DNA from: Prochlorococcus sp. HOT208_60m_808G21
GTDB lineage: Bacteria; Cyanobacteriota; Cyanobacteriia; PCC-6307; Cyanobiaceae
Length of the DNA: 64,000 nt
NCBI GenBank assembly: GCA_002026015.1
Contig: MWOY01000126.1
Location: 1-64,000, forward strand
Direction of reading: 5' to 3'
Each line of letters opens with the position of its first letter. The first letter of the stretch is position 1. Shown here in pieces: positions 8,099 through 15,697 of this stretch. Under the pieces are notes generated by a model, which worked only from the letters and a program-made list of their open reading frames with translations, ran no database searches and was not told where the DNA came from. Both the position numbers and the translations under genes were made by a program.

Positions 8099-8707
8099 CT
8101 ACCAAATCGGGCAATAATAACTTCCATCTGAAGATCTCTCCATATCTCTTCTATAAGCAGTTTTTTGTATTCCAACTTTTAACATAAACATACCAGACTT
8201 TAATATGATTCTTTCTTTCCTATTAGTTTCATCTATAATTTGATATTTGATAGGATTCAAGCCTTCTCTAACTATAAAATTGACTTTATTATGTTCAGAT
8301 CCCAACTTGAACTTAATCTTATCTGAAGCTCTTCCTGAATCATAATCTCTAACAGTGTAAGGAGGTTTTTGGGGTGATAATCCTCTAGCATAATTTTCTA
8401 ACTTAACAACTAGATTTGGAGCCACTGGAGTATTGTAGTCAACAAAATAGCCCTCGGTTTTTCCATTTCTTGCTCCTGGGCATTGACCGACATAAACTGT
8501 TCTTGGTATTGAAATATACTTCAAAGATTCTGAGTTAATTGTCTCAATGCCTAAAAAATCTTCAACCTTGTCCTCTTGAGATCCACTCTCTAATTCACTT
8601 GCTTTTATTGATTGAACCAAAGCAGTTTGGATAAGAGCAATTAAAGTTATAATAAACAAGTAAATATTTTTAGTGGAACTTATTTTTTTCAAAATTTTTA
8701 AAAACAT
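8099..8707 (-). CDS. Exported hypothetical protein
   Basis: The 202-residue protein has an N-terminal hydrophobic helix (IYLFIITLIALIQTALVQSI) that is a signal peptide or anchor. A mostly beta domain follows, containing GQCPGARNGKTEG and an ending with YYCPIW. The two cysteines could pair. I see no known family. It belongs to the cluster of envelope-directed proteins at 6.6-9.3 kb. Confidence 0.68.
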   Translation of the reverse strand: MFLKILKKISSTKNIYLFIITLIALIQTALVQSIKASELESGSQEDKVEDFLGIETINSESLKYISIPRTVYVGQCPGARNGKTEGYFVDYNTPVAPNLVVKLENYARGLSPQKPPYTVRDYDSGRASDKIKFKLGSEHNKVNFIVREGLNPIKYQIIDETNRKERIILKSGMFMLKVGIQKTAYRRDMERSSDGSYYCPIW

Positions 8708-8802
8708 TTAAGGATTATATTAGTATTTTTATGGATAAATGTAAATCATAGAAAAGGATTTATGAGTAGTTAAAATTATATGTATATCTTTTAAATTGTT
8801 TT

Positions 8803-9246
8803 TTATTTAAATTTTTTTCCAATTATTTTCCTCTGAATTTCTCCATTACATTCTGGAGAGCCATAGCAATAATACTCTATTAAATTATTATTCTCTATTG
8901 AATATTCAAACCTTTTTCCATCAACAAATTTTGTTTCATATAAGTTTCCTATCTTAAACTTTTGTTTTGAGTCAAATACTCCACTTTTACTTTTATAAAA
9001 GTTCAAAATTGTTCCATCTTTCAAAACACAATAATATTCATAATAATTAATTGGTGATTTATCTACCCCATATTGATAATTACCTGCGATAGAAATTTCA
9101 TTTATGAACTCCGCAGTTTCTAAATTACATGATTGATTCATATTTTTTTTCTTATTAAAGTCCTCTTTCATAGTTGCACTAATGTCAGATACAAAAAGAA
9201 TTTGAATTAAAAAAAATAAAAAAAACTTTACCTTCAAAAAAAACAT
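8803..9246 (-). CDS. Secreted Cys-containing protein (paralogue of 7082-7546)
   Basis: The 147-residue protein has a signal peptide (FLFFLIQILFVSDISA) and the same cysteine layout as the plus-strand gene at 7082: CNLETAE, YYCVLKDG, then YCYGSPECNGEIQRKII. Sequence identity looks low outside these positions, so the duplication is old or the fold is shared. It is probably a periplasmic disulfide-containing protein of unknown role. Confidence 0.68.
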   Translation of the reverse strand: MFFLKVKFFLFFLIQILFVSDISATMKEDFNKKKNMNQSCNLETAEFINEISIAGNYQYGVDKSPINYYEYYCVLKDGTILNFYKSKSGVFDSKQKFKIGNLYETKFVDGKRFEYSIENNNLIEYYCYGSPECNGEIQRKIIGKKFK

Positions 9247-9568
9247 ATACTAGGAATTTAAAAATATTAATCTTGAGTTTTATTATATTATGCGATTTTT
9301 AATTTGAATAATCTTACAAGCTTTTAATTCTCTGGCCACATATATAATAAAATATTCAAAATCTTAAAATTAATTTTAATATCCCTAAAAAATCCCGAAA
9401 AATATAAATGTTCTTAAAAATTACCTTTAAAACCAGTCTTAACGCTTCAAAACCAACCAATTCAACAATCGAAGAGGGCTCTTGAGCAAATGATTAATAT
9501 AAATGTGATCTAGTAGATCAGCATTTTAACTAGAATTCAAATATATTTAACATAGTTTGTATTTAGTA
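9247..9568. other. AT-rich gap with no gene
   Basis: About 320 bp between the start of the secreted-protein gene on the minus strand and copy 2 of the microprotein module on the plus strand. I see no frame with coding character and no clear hairpin terminator. Promoters for both flanking genes are expected here but no consensus boxes stand out. Confidence 0.4.
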
Positions 9569-9761
9569 ATGCCACTATCGTCATACCGGATGCACAGAAT
9601 TTATCTTGCAGCGACCATGAATTATGGTCTAGGTTCTGATGATCCAGAAGAGTTTTCCTACTACAACAAAATCAGAAAAAAGATGGCTGACATGAAAAAA
9701 AAAACCAGTTAAAAAAGGGATACCCCTTAATTGGGATACCCCCGAAGGATTGGATAAATGA
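9569..9761 (+). pseudogene. Copy 2 of the 62-residue module protein, frameshifted in an A tract
   Basis: The frame begins MPLSSYRMHRIYLAATMNYG, closely matching the protein at 4712-4900. It meets TAA at 9710-9712 because of a run of ten A (9695-9704). With nine A the frame would continue as PVKKGIPLNWDTPEGLDK to TGA at 9759-9761, matching copy 1. The downstream microprotein ATG overlaps this second stop (ATGA), so the ancestral full-length frame was coupled to it. It could be a decayed copy, a sequencing error, or a gene rescued by slippage. Confidence 0.7.
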
Positions 9762-9844
9762 ACCTGAATACTTTTTTATTAATTGATGGCAGTCTGATGT
9801 TTATTGGTCTGCCTTTACTAATGATTCTTAAAGGCAAAAATTGA
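9758..9844 (+). CDS. 28-residue single-TM microprotein, copy 2
   Basis: The peptide starts MNLNTFLLIDGSLMFIGLPL and ends KGKN. It is nearly identical to the 31-residue peptide at 4617-4712. The ATG overlaps the restored stop of the upstream frame by ATGA. Retention of this peptide next to a frameshifted partner suggests either a very recent frameshift or that the peptide has value on its own. Confidence 0.62.
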   Translation: MNLNTFLLIDGSLMFIGLPLLMILKGKN

Positions 9845-9986
9845 TCAAAATTTCATACATTTTACCCATATTTAAATTCAATTGTTGATCCTTTATCCGT
9901 ATATGAGAGTACCTCAAACCGTACATATTTATTAGTCGAATGGCCTCTCTAACTAGTTAGAACATAGATGTAGTCGTCATGAGCAA

Positions 9987-10124
9987 ATGTCTACGAAATC
10001 CAAACTAAAAGAAGATTATAAATCTGAGATTGAAGAAAGATCAGAAGAAGAACTTCTTGAGGAAGAAATCAGGAATCAGCAAACATTGGATAGCTTTGTT
10101 GAATCTGATAAAAACTGGAGTTGA
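9987..10124 (+). CDS. Acidic 45-residue microprotein
   Basis: ATG at 9987 opens a very acidic, probably helical peptide (MSTKSKLKEDYKSEIEERSE, then EEELLEEE) ending DKNWS. No signal or membrane segment is present. It sits 31 bp upstream of the 10156 gene in the same direction. The composition is non-random, but no family is recognised. Confidence 0.5.
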   Translation: MSTKSKLKEDYKSEIEERSEEELLEEEIRNQQTLDSFVESDKNWS

Positions 10125-10155
10125 TTAAATTTATTTATTTATTTAGGAGAAAGTT

Positions 10156-10341
10156 ATGAACTTAAAAAGATCACCATTCTCAATTCTGGACAAAGACAAA
10201 AGAGAAATGGACTATATCAAAGGAGTTTATAAGAGAAAAATTCAAGCTGAAATTGAATCTTATAGAGACCCCGAAGACGAAGATAAGAGAGATACAATCC
10301 AAGCTCAAGATATATTGATGCTTGATAGGATCTCAATTTAG
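10156..10341 (+). CDS. Small charged hypothetical protein
   Basis: The 61-residue protein (MNLKRSPFSILDKDKREMDY) is rich in Lys, Arg, Asp and Glu, with YRDPEDEDKRD in the middle. AGGAGAAAG lies just upstream of the ATG, one of the clearest ribosome-binding sites in this region. It is convergent with the gene at 10342, with no gap between the stops. Function is unknown. Confidence 0.65.
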   Translation: MNLKRSPFSILDKDKREMDYIKGVYKRKIQAEIESYRDPEDEDKRDTIQAQDILMLDRISI

Positions 10342-10638
10342 TTATTTTTTTTTCTTCTTCTTATCTTTCCTTTTCTTCTTTACCTTTTCATAAACCTCAT
10401 CAGCCTTCTGTTCAATACTGTCAAGCTTATTTGAGATTTCTTTTATAGCTTCTGCTTTTTCTTCTTTAACTAAAGTATTACTTAACTCAATAATTTTAAC
10501 TGGCTCTCCTTTAACTACAGTATCTTTTGTCTCTTCAGTTTTAATTCCAAACTTACCTTTTATAAAATTGGCTATAAATATAAGAACAGGTACATGGGCT
10601 AGACCACCTATTACTATTCTTGTTTCTGAATAAGCCAT
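10342..10638 (-). CDS. Small membrane-anchored protein with Lys-rich coiled coil
   Basis: The 98-residue protein has one hydrophobic N-terminal helix (IVIGGLAHVPVLIFIANFI). An acidic/basic helical tail follows (SNKLDSIEQKADEVYEKVKK) and ends in a run of Lys. This suggests a membrane anchor with a cytoplasmic coiled coil and a nucleic-acid- or lipid-binding tail. No named family is recognised. Confidence 0.68.
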   Translation of the reverse strand: MAYSETRIVIGGLAHVPVLIFIANFIKGKFGIKTEETKDTVVKGEPVKIIELSNTLVKEEKAEAIKEISNKLDSIEQKADEVYEKVKKKRKDKKKKKK

Positions 10639-10779
10639 TTAATAGTTATAAGAACTGAAATATTTAAGCATAAATTTAATTTTTAAATTCGTTTTATTAA
10701 GCCAATAAATATTAGTAATCATTTCTTGATTCGTAGATTAAAATTCTTGCTATTAATTAAGTAGAGACTTTTTTATTAA

Positions 10780-10869
10780 ATGCCATTAGACGTATTTCTA
10801 ATGAACATGTGTGTTGTAGTTATAGCATTGCTTATCAGAAGAGAAATCAAACTTAAGAAGGCAAGATAA
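10780..10869 (+). CDS. 29-residue single-TM microprotein (candidate)
   Basis: ATG at 10780 starts MPLDVFLMNMCVVVIALLIR and continues with a basic tail REIKLKKAR, a typical positive-inside single-helix peptide. It is followed 3 bp later by another tiny membrane ORF in the same direction, so a two-gene transcript is likely. No homologue is recognised. The call rests on composition and arrangement. Confidence 0.4.
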   Translation: MPLDVFLMNMCVVVIALLIRREIKLKKAR

Positions 10870-10872
10870 ATT

Positions 10873-10992
10873 ATGAAAACACAAATTTTAAAAGAGCATT
10901 ATATTCCAAATATCCATGCTATTACCATTTTACTAATGCTTCTTCTATGTCTATGGTTACCTCTAGCACTCAGATTCTTATTAATAATTTAA
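10873..10992 (+). CDS. 39-residue membrane microprotein (candidate)
   Basis: The peptide has a short polar N-terminus (MKTQILKEHYIPNIH) and a long hydrophobic helix rich in Leu (TILLMLLLCLWLPLALRFLL). It begins 3 bp after the previous micro-ORF stops. It is probably a membrane protein if translated. Confidence 0.4.
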   Translation: MKTQILKEHYIPNIHAITILLMLLLCLWLPLALRFLLII

Positions 10993-11115
10993 TCCAATTA
11001 ATTAGTTAATACGCTTATCCTAAAACTCTGCTATATCCATAATATTGTTTTAAAGATCTTATATGGAAATCCTGTTTCGAATTATTTGTATGGATTTAAA
11101 TAGTTAGTGTTTAGA

Positions 11116-11400
11116 CTACTCAGAAACCCAACTTGTGATTTTCGTTGTGCTATAAATATGCCCTCCAGATTCTATATTCTTGATGGTTTCTGGATCTGAA
11201 AAAACATGCTTAGCCACACCTTCTTCAGCTTGATGAATAACAATAACTTCTTTTGGATCAATTAAACTTTTGCCACGATATAGAGGAGTAAGTCCTACCG
11301 TTTTATGAAATTCATCTATTTCTGGACTATCAAACATTTTTACCCACTCCTCATATGTATTTGAAAGTTTAAAGGTGAAAACAGTAGTTTCAATAGTCAT
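11116..11400 (-). CDS. DUF3764-family protein
   Basis: The 94-residue protein starts MTIETTVFTFKLSNTYEEWV and contains TPLYRGKSLIDP, EVIVIHQAEEGVAKHVFSDP and the C-terminal IESGGHIYSTTKITSWVSE. This is the layout of the DUF3764 family common in marine picocyanobacteria. The predicted fold is a small alpha/beta dimer. It is first of three neighbouring minus-strand genes for similar-sized alpha/beta proteins. Function is unknown. Confidence 0.75.
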   Translation of the reverse strand: MTIETTVFTFKLSNTYEEWVKMFDSPEIDEFHKTVGLTPLYRGKSLIDPKEVIVIHQAEEGVAKHVFSDPETIKNIESGGHIYSTTKITSWVSE

Positions 11401-11428
11401 AAAAAAAAGCTAATTGCTATTTATTTTA

Positions 11429-11443
11429 GATCGACTGTCAATA
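11429..11443. repeat. 15-bp direct repeat after two neighbouring genes (with 11896-11910)
   Basis: GATCGACTGTCAATA is found here, 1 bp beyond the stop of the 11445-11792 gene. It recurs exactly at 11896-11910, 13 bp beyond the stop of the 11924-12277 gene. Both genes are on the minus strand, so the repeat lies in the 3' flank of each. It suggests that the region was tandemly duplicated or that the element has a regulatory or processing role. Confidence 0.6.
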
Positions 11444-11444
11444 A

Positions 11445-11792
11445 TCAAGAAAAAACTGGTGGATAAGGTGTTTGTCCATTCATTAATGATGTGTCAATTG
11501 GTTTACAGATATTCATCAGAGCATCTTGTCCAAAACCTGGACCAGAGGGGCCGTCTATAAACTCCTGAAAATCTTCAGCAGAAATACCCTCTTTTACTTC
11601 CCAAAAACAATATACAGGACCAGTTTTAGTTACGGCATTTGCAGAATGGTTAAAAAATCCTTTTTCTTTATTAGCTGCAACCGCATCATCCCATCCACCA
11701 CCTGGTGACATTGCCGCATAAGCTGTTTCCCACCATTTTTCAGCTTTTCCTGCCTTAAATTCATGATGAACAATATAAAAAGTTGATGCCAT
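11445..11792 (-). CDS. Conserved small alpha/beta protein
   Basis: The 115-residue protein opens MASTFYIVHHEFKAGKAEKW, with aromatic and Gly-rich segments (WWETAYAAMSPGGGWDD) and PVYCFWEVKEGISAEDFQEF. The beta-alpha-beta pattern (strand, helix containing KWW, strand with YCFWEV, helix) suggests a dimeric alpha/beta-barrel fold, as in the neighbouring genes. I do not assign an enzyme activity. Confidence 0.7.
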   Translation of the reverse strand: MASTFYIVHHEFKAGKAEKWWETAYAAMSPGGGWDDAVAANKEKGFFNHSANAVTKTGPVYCFWEVKEGISAEDFQEFIDGPSGPGFGQDALMNICKPIDTSLMNGQTPYPPVFS

Positions 11793-11867
11793 AAAAATAA
11801 TATTTGTATTGATAATAAAGCTACTTGATATAAGTAAAGGGATGATTAATTTATTTTGAATTCCTAA

Positions 11868-11891
11868 ATAAAAAAGGGGGCTAAAAGCCCC
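11868..11891 (-). terminator. Rho-independent terminator
   Basis: A GGGGCT/AGCCCC hairpin with an AAA loop (11877-11891) is followed on the minus strand by a T run. It lies 32 bp after the stop of the 11924-12277 gene and separates it from the 11445 gene. Confidence 0.7.
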
Positions 11892-11923
11892 TAGCGATCG
11901 ACTGTCAATATATACAATCTAAA

Positions 11924-12277
11924 TCAGAATCCAGATATTGCTTCATAGAAATCAGCGTCTGGGAGTATTTCCTTCAAGGGTTCGATCTCCTTAGCTGGGC
12001 CTTGGACCTGCACAGTAATATCTGACACTTCAAAAAGCTTAGGAATCATATGTCCCATATTTTTGAGATGAAATAAAGCAGCGGCACCATCTTTATATGC
12101 CTCTCTTACATAAGCCTTATCTGACCCGCATGTAGTGATATTAAAAAAAAGGCAGTCTGGTTCATTAGCTTTTGTTAGCGCCAAAATTTCTTCTAGAAGA
12201 GCTATGCACTGGTCCATCTTCCCATCCTTGATTGTGAAGTGGGGATGGATAGAAACCATGGATGTATCGAGAGACAT
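11924..12277 (-). CDS. ABM/DABB-fold small protein (putative monooxygenase-like)
   Basis: This 117-residue protein has the antibiotic-biosynthesis-monooxygenase type pattern: strand VSIHPHFTIKDG, helix DQCIALLEEILALTK, strand CLFFNITTC, then VREAYKDGAAALFHLKNMG. These proteins are dimeric alpha/beta barrels, and some oxidise quinols or degrade small molecules. The catalytic role here is not proven. A terminator follows the gene, so it is probably monocistronic. Confidence 0.65.
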   Translation of the reverse strand: MSLDTSMVSIHPHFTIKDGKMDQCIALLEEILALTKANEPDCLFFNITTCGSDKAYVREAYKDGAAALFHLKNMGHMIPKLFEVSDITVQVQGPAKEIEPLKEILPDADFYEAISGF

Positions 12278-12417
12278 TAATTTATAGATATTTCTCCTAT
12301 CTTTTTAGCAACTAATTTTAATAAACAAGTTAAAAATATAGATAATCTAAAAATTAAGAATTTTAATTTGGTATCGCATGTACCGTTTATACGTTTTTTG
12401 AAAGCTATTAATTGGAT

Positions 12418-12600
12418 ATGAGTTATTTTGCTGAACCAAACCATATTGAATATGATGCATGGTTCGATGAAAACATCGACCCAGTGGATCTTGTTAATTA
12501 CTCAGATGAAAAGGAGTTCAGTGATTCGGTACACTTTAAGTTCCATAAGATGTCCACTAGAAATTTAACGATTGGTTCTTCTGATAATTTTCACTGGTAA
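12418..12600 (+). CDS. Small hypothetical protein
   Basis: The acidic, aromatic-rich 60-residue protein starts MSYFAEPNHIEYDAWFDENI. A TTG six bases upstream (12412) would add two residues, but the ATG is preferred. No membrane segment is present. It lies alone between two minus-strand genes. No family is recognised. Confidence 0.55.
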   Translation: MSYFAEPNHIEYDAWFDENIDPVDLVNYSDEKEFSDSVHFKFHKMSTRNLTIGSSDNFHW

Positions 12601-12636
12601 GTAAAAGATTTTTCACTACATAGATAGTTGTGAATA

Positions 12637-13014
12637 TTACGCAGAATATGTTCCATCACTTTCTCTTCGTGCCTTAGCTAATACAATTTCATCTACAACT
12701 TTTTCAATCATGTAAGCACTCTTTTTACCAAAGCATTTTTCTTTTTTTATTCTCTCAAAATCATTTGGGATTAAAGTATTATTTTCACAACAATCGCATT
12801 TAATATCAATTTTCTTACCTCTGAGAACCTCCAAAGCTCTAGAAAAAATCCATTGCTGAACTGAAATACTTTCCCAACTATCAAAATTAGACCATTCATC
12901 AAAATCCCTATTAAGGATGCCTTTTAATCCATCAGCCTGATTTACATATACTAAGTTTGAATCTTTTCTTGGTTCATCATTAATACCAATTGTTTTGACA
13001 GAATTTTGATTCAT
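12637..13014 (-). CDS. Conserved hypothetical protein with a Cys cluster
   Basis: The 125-residue soluble protein has a DIKCDCCENNTLIP segment, which could bind a metal with CKKEKCF-like Cys nearby (KKEKCFGKKSAYM). The C-terminal half is a charged helix (EKVVDEIVLAKARRE). The function is not recognised. Confidence 0.65.
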   Translation of the reverse strand: MNQNSVKTIGINDEPRKDSNLVYVNQADGLKGILNRDFDEWSNFDSWESISVQQWIFSRALEVLRGKKIDIKCDCCENNTLIPNDFERIKKEKCFGKKSAYMIEKVVDEIVLAKARRESDGTYSA

Positions 13015-13084
13015 TAAATATAGATTGATTGAGTAGCCTTATTAATCTAGAGGATAATTCCAAAAATATAAACAAAAAAATGTC

Positions 13085-13552
13085 TCAAATAAGATCATTA
13101 ATTGCTTTATCCAATCTAGAAGTATGATTTGTATTTCTGAGTAATTCAAAATCTTTAAAATCAAAGCCAGGTCCAACACAACAACTCACTAAAGTAAATT
13201 CGCCTGTACTTTTTGCAGCTTGCCAATATCCAGATGGGATCATTTCTACTGGATTATTGGAATCTAAAATTAAATTTCTTATTAACTTATTATCATCATC
13301 TAGGCACCATAAATTCAGTGGATCGCCCCTTAAATAAATCCAAATTTCATCAGCATTTTTTACTCTGTGCCAAGCACTTTTTGCATCTCTCTCCAAAAGA
13401 TAATAAATTCCCGTGATAAAATTTCTACTTTGGCCATCTTCCCTTATTAGAGAATTCTCACTCCTAACTATCTCTCTAAACCATCCACCCTCAGGATGAG
13501 GAGATAAATTTAATTGTTTAATTATTTCTATGTTTTTTTTATTAGGATTCAC
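13085..13552 (-). CDS. Cupin (DUF985 family)
   Basis: The 155-residue protein matches the cupin_5/DUF985 pattern: a start with LNLSPHPEGGWFREIVRS, then the core FITGIYYLLERDAKSAWHRV, DEIWIYLRGDPLNL, and the C-terminal CCVGPGFDFKDFELL. Members are small beta-barrel proteins thought to bind a sugar or metal. HPEGGW and WHRV supply likely ligands. No operon partner is obvious. Confidence 0.88.
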   Translation of the reverse strand: MNPNKKNIEIIKQLNLSPHPEGGWFREIVRSENSLIREDGQSRNFITGIYYLLERDAKSAWHRVKNADEIWIYLRGDPLNLWCLDDDNKLIRNLILDSNNPVEMIPSGYWQAAKSTGEFTLVSCCVGPGFDFKDFELLRNTNHTSRLDKAINDLI

Positions 13553-13634
13553 ATCAAAAAAATATATTTTAAATTTCTCTTATACTTAAAAGCTAACTGA
13601 AAATAAATCAAAATAAACTATATTTTCTAAAAAA

Positions 13635-13778
13635 TTAAGCACAAATAACTGACAAATCTACAAAATTTTTATTTTCATCTGCCAGTTCAGTAATGATTCT
13701 ATTGAGCCATTCAGAGGTCGTTTCACAATAGCCTACATTTAAAATAGTTTTTTGCTTTGCTGTTTCTTCTTTATTCAT
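13635..13778 (-). CDS. 47-residue small protein
   Basis: ATG at 13778 gives MNKEETAKQKTILNVGYCET, then TSEWLNRIITELADENKN and a short tail with LSVIC. The composition is that of a folded helical protein. It is preceded by an AT-rich gap and lies convergent-free between the cupin gene and the plus-strand 13961 gene. Confidence 0.55.
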   Translation of the reverse strand: MNKEETAKQKTILNVGYCETTSEWLNRIITELADENKNFVDLSVICA

Positions 13779-13908
13779 AGTTAAAGTATTTTTTTATAAA
13801 TTAGTCTTAAATTAAATCTATGTGAATAAGTCTTAATTACTATCTATTTTAAAAAGTTGTATTTAATACATATTTAAGAACTGCTAGTAAACAAATAAAA
13901 TTAAATCG

Positions 13909-13936
13909 TTGACAAGAAAATGTATACAAGTAAGAG
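13909..13936 (+). promoter_or_regulatory. Candidate promoter for the 13961 gene
   Basis: A perfect TTGACA at 13909-13914 is followed after 16 bp by TAAGAG, a weak -10 match, 24 bp before the ATG at 13961. The -35 box is convincing, the -10 box is not. Confidence 0.35.
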
Positions 13937-13960
13937 TAGAAAAAATTTATTATTTAACCT

Positions 13961-14140
13961 ATGAATAAGATTGAGGAATTGATGAAAGCAAGGTTCGATG
14001 GTATTGCTAATAGAATTGGGCAATTAAGCAAAAGGGAAAGTGAGTCTTTATTACTTGAGCATCTTGAGTGGTTGGAGGGAGGATGGGAGACTGAAGAAAT
14101 CTTATTTTTAAAAAAGCCCTACAGAAAATGGTGGTTCTAA
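13961..14140 (+). CDS. 59-residue small helical protein
   Basis: The protein starts MNKIEELMKARFDGIANRIG and continues with SKRESESLLLEHLEWLEGG, ending KPYRKWWF. It is strongly helical with an aromatic basic tail. The stop lies 18 bp from the convergent end of thiD. I have no functional assignment, but the regular amphipathic pattern and upstream TTGACA support a real gene. Confidence 0.62.
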   Translation: MNKIEELMKARFDGIANRIGQLSKRESESLLLEHLEWLEGGWETEEILFLKKPYRKWWF

Positions 14141-14158
14141 CTCCACTTCTATAAATAA

Positions 14159-14938
14159 TTAATGATGGCCTAAGGGACCAGGGCCAGAGCCTATTTTATA
14201 AGATTTATCTAAAGATTTCTCAACAAATAATTTCGCTTTTTGTATGGAATCTAATAGATCAAAACCTAAAGCCTTGTAACCACAAATAGCAGCACTCAAA
14301 GTACAGCCGCTACCGTGGGTATTTTTTGTATTTATAAAATTATTAAAAAGCCACTCTTTTCTACCATTTAAGTCAAGGAAAAAATCCTTCCCTTTCATAT
14401 CTTTTAAACCGCCACCTTTTATAAGTACCGCTTTAGCTCCAAGACTAATAATTTTTTTTGCTGAATTTTCAATATCTTCTTTACTCCTTATTTCTAAACC
14501 AGAAAGAAGATTTGCTTCATAAATATTTGGAGTTACCAAATCAGCAATTGGTAATAAGAGTTTTTTATAAGCATTAATAGCAGAATCTTCCAGTAATTTA
14601 GAACCAGTTCTTGTAACCATTACTGGGTCAATAATTTTTGTTATTTTGTATGTATTTAATTTTGAAGCAGTATCATTAATTATCCTTTCATTTAATAACA
14701 TTCCAGTTTTTAAGGCATCAATAGCAAAATCAGTAAATAAAGTATCTAACTGATTTAATAAAGTATTCTTCTCTACTGGTTGAACGCATGTAACCTCTAT
14801 ACTATTTTGTGCGGTAATACATGTAATAACAGAACATCCATGTACTTTAAGGGCCATGAAAGTTCTCAAGTCAGCCTGTATTCCTGCTCCACCCCCAGAG
14901 TCACTACCGCCTATTGAAAGTGCAATTTTAGAATACAT
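14159..14938 (-). CDS. thiD: Hydroxymethylpyrimidine/phosphomethylpyrimidine kinase
   Basis: ThiD phosphorylates HMP and HMP-phosphate to give HMP-PP for thiamin synthesis in the cytoplasm. The 259-residue protein has the ribokinase-fold start [15 protein letters not shown] (residues 9-23), a KTGML segment and the anion-hole [10 protein letters not shown] near residue 210 with its catalytic base region. The length is normal. tenA lies 49 bp upstream on the same strand, so the two probably form a pyrimidine-salvage operon. Confidence 0.95.
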   Translation of the reverse strand: MYSKIALSIGGSDSGGGAGIQADLRTFMALKVHGCSVITCITAQNSIEVTCVQPVEKNTLLNQLDTLFTDFAIDALKTGMLLNERIINDTASKLNTYKITKIIDPVMVTRTGSKLLEDSAINAYKKLLLPIADLVTPNIYEANLLSGLEIRSKEDIENSAKKIISLGAKAVLIKGGGLKDMKGKDFFLDLNGRKEWLFNNFINTKNTHGSGCTLSAAICGYKALGFDLLDSIQKAKLFVEKSLDKSYKIGSGPGPLGHH

Positions 14939-14987
14939 AATTTATTAACTCGTTTTTGAAAGTACTATAAATAAATTTTAATTTAAA

Positions 14988-15611
14988 TCAAAAATCTGAA
15001 TATGCATTAAAAAAATCTAACTCCAATTCCATAGCTCTTCTGTATAAATATTTGGCCTGATTAATATCATATGTTTCTTTATTTGCCTCAATAAGATTTT
15101 CAAGTGAATCTGCTAGCTTTTCAAAGCTCTCATCAGAATAAGTAATTATCCATTCTTTATATTTAATGTCAAAATCCTCCTTATACAATCTTTTTCCTAT
15201 CCAAGAATAAAGTCGCATACATGGAGTCATTGCAAACATTATTTCAACAGAGCTAAGTCTTTTGGAAGTATCATCAAGAAAATCTGTATAATTTTTAGTT
15301 ACTTTTTTTATATAGTTATTAGACAAATCGATATCCCATTCTTTTGCATACGTTTCATGAAGTATTAACTCCTCTGAAACGCCCATTAACAGTTCACTTA
15401 ACTTCCTTATTGAGTACTTATCTTTTGATTTGGAAACAGCAAGACCATAAGCCTTAGCAAAAGTCTCTAAAAAGAAATAATCTTGAGCTAAATATTCTTG
15501 AAATATATTTTTAGGGAGACTTCCATTCTTTAAACCTTGAACAAATTTTGTATTTAAACTTAGTAAAGCAATCTCATAATTATCCTCCCAAAGTTTTTTT
15601 GTTATTTTCAT
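14988..15611 (-). CDS. tenA: TenA-family aminopyrimidine aminohydrolase
   Basis: The 207-residue all-helical protein is of the TenA/thiaminase II family, which hydrolyses aminomethyl pyrimidine from degraded thiamin so that it can re-enter the pathway through ThiD. The expected landmarks are present: AQDYFFLE with D44, the nucleophile-type cysteine C131 in AMTPCMRLYSWIG, and a Glu-rich C-terminal helix (AMELELDFF). It lies directly upstream of thiD and is divergent from phr across 86 bp. No TPP riboswitch is visible in that gap. Confidence 0.92.
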   Translation of the reverse strand: MKITKKLWEDNYEIALLSLNTKFVQGLKNGSLPKNIFQEYLAQDYFFLETFAKAYGLAVSKSKDKYSIRKLSELLMGVSEELILHETYAKEWDIDLSNNYIKKVTKNYTDFLDDTSKRLSSVEIMFAMTPCMRLYSWIGKRLYKEDFDIKYKEWIITYSDESFEKLADSLENLIEANKETYDINQAKYLYRRAMELELDFFNAYSDF

Positions 15612-15697
15612 TTTTTTGATTTTTAGTTATTCTAAAATTTTTTATATTTTTTAACTACAAACTTAATCTTATTTTTCTAGGATTAAAAGAAAAAATT

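Noticed and set aside
15612-15697. TPP riboswitch upstream of tenA
   Set aside because: The divergent gap is only 86 bp and no THI-element core (CUGAGA or the conserved pyrophosphate-binding stretch) can be seen.
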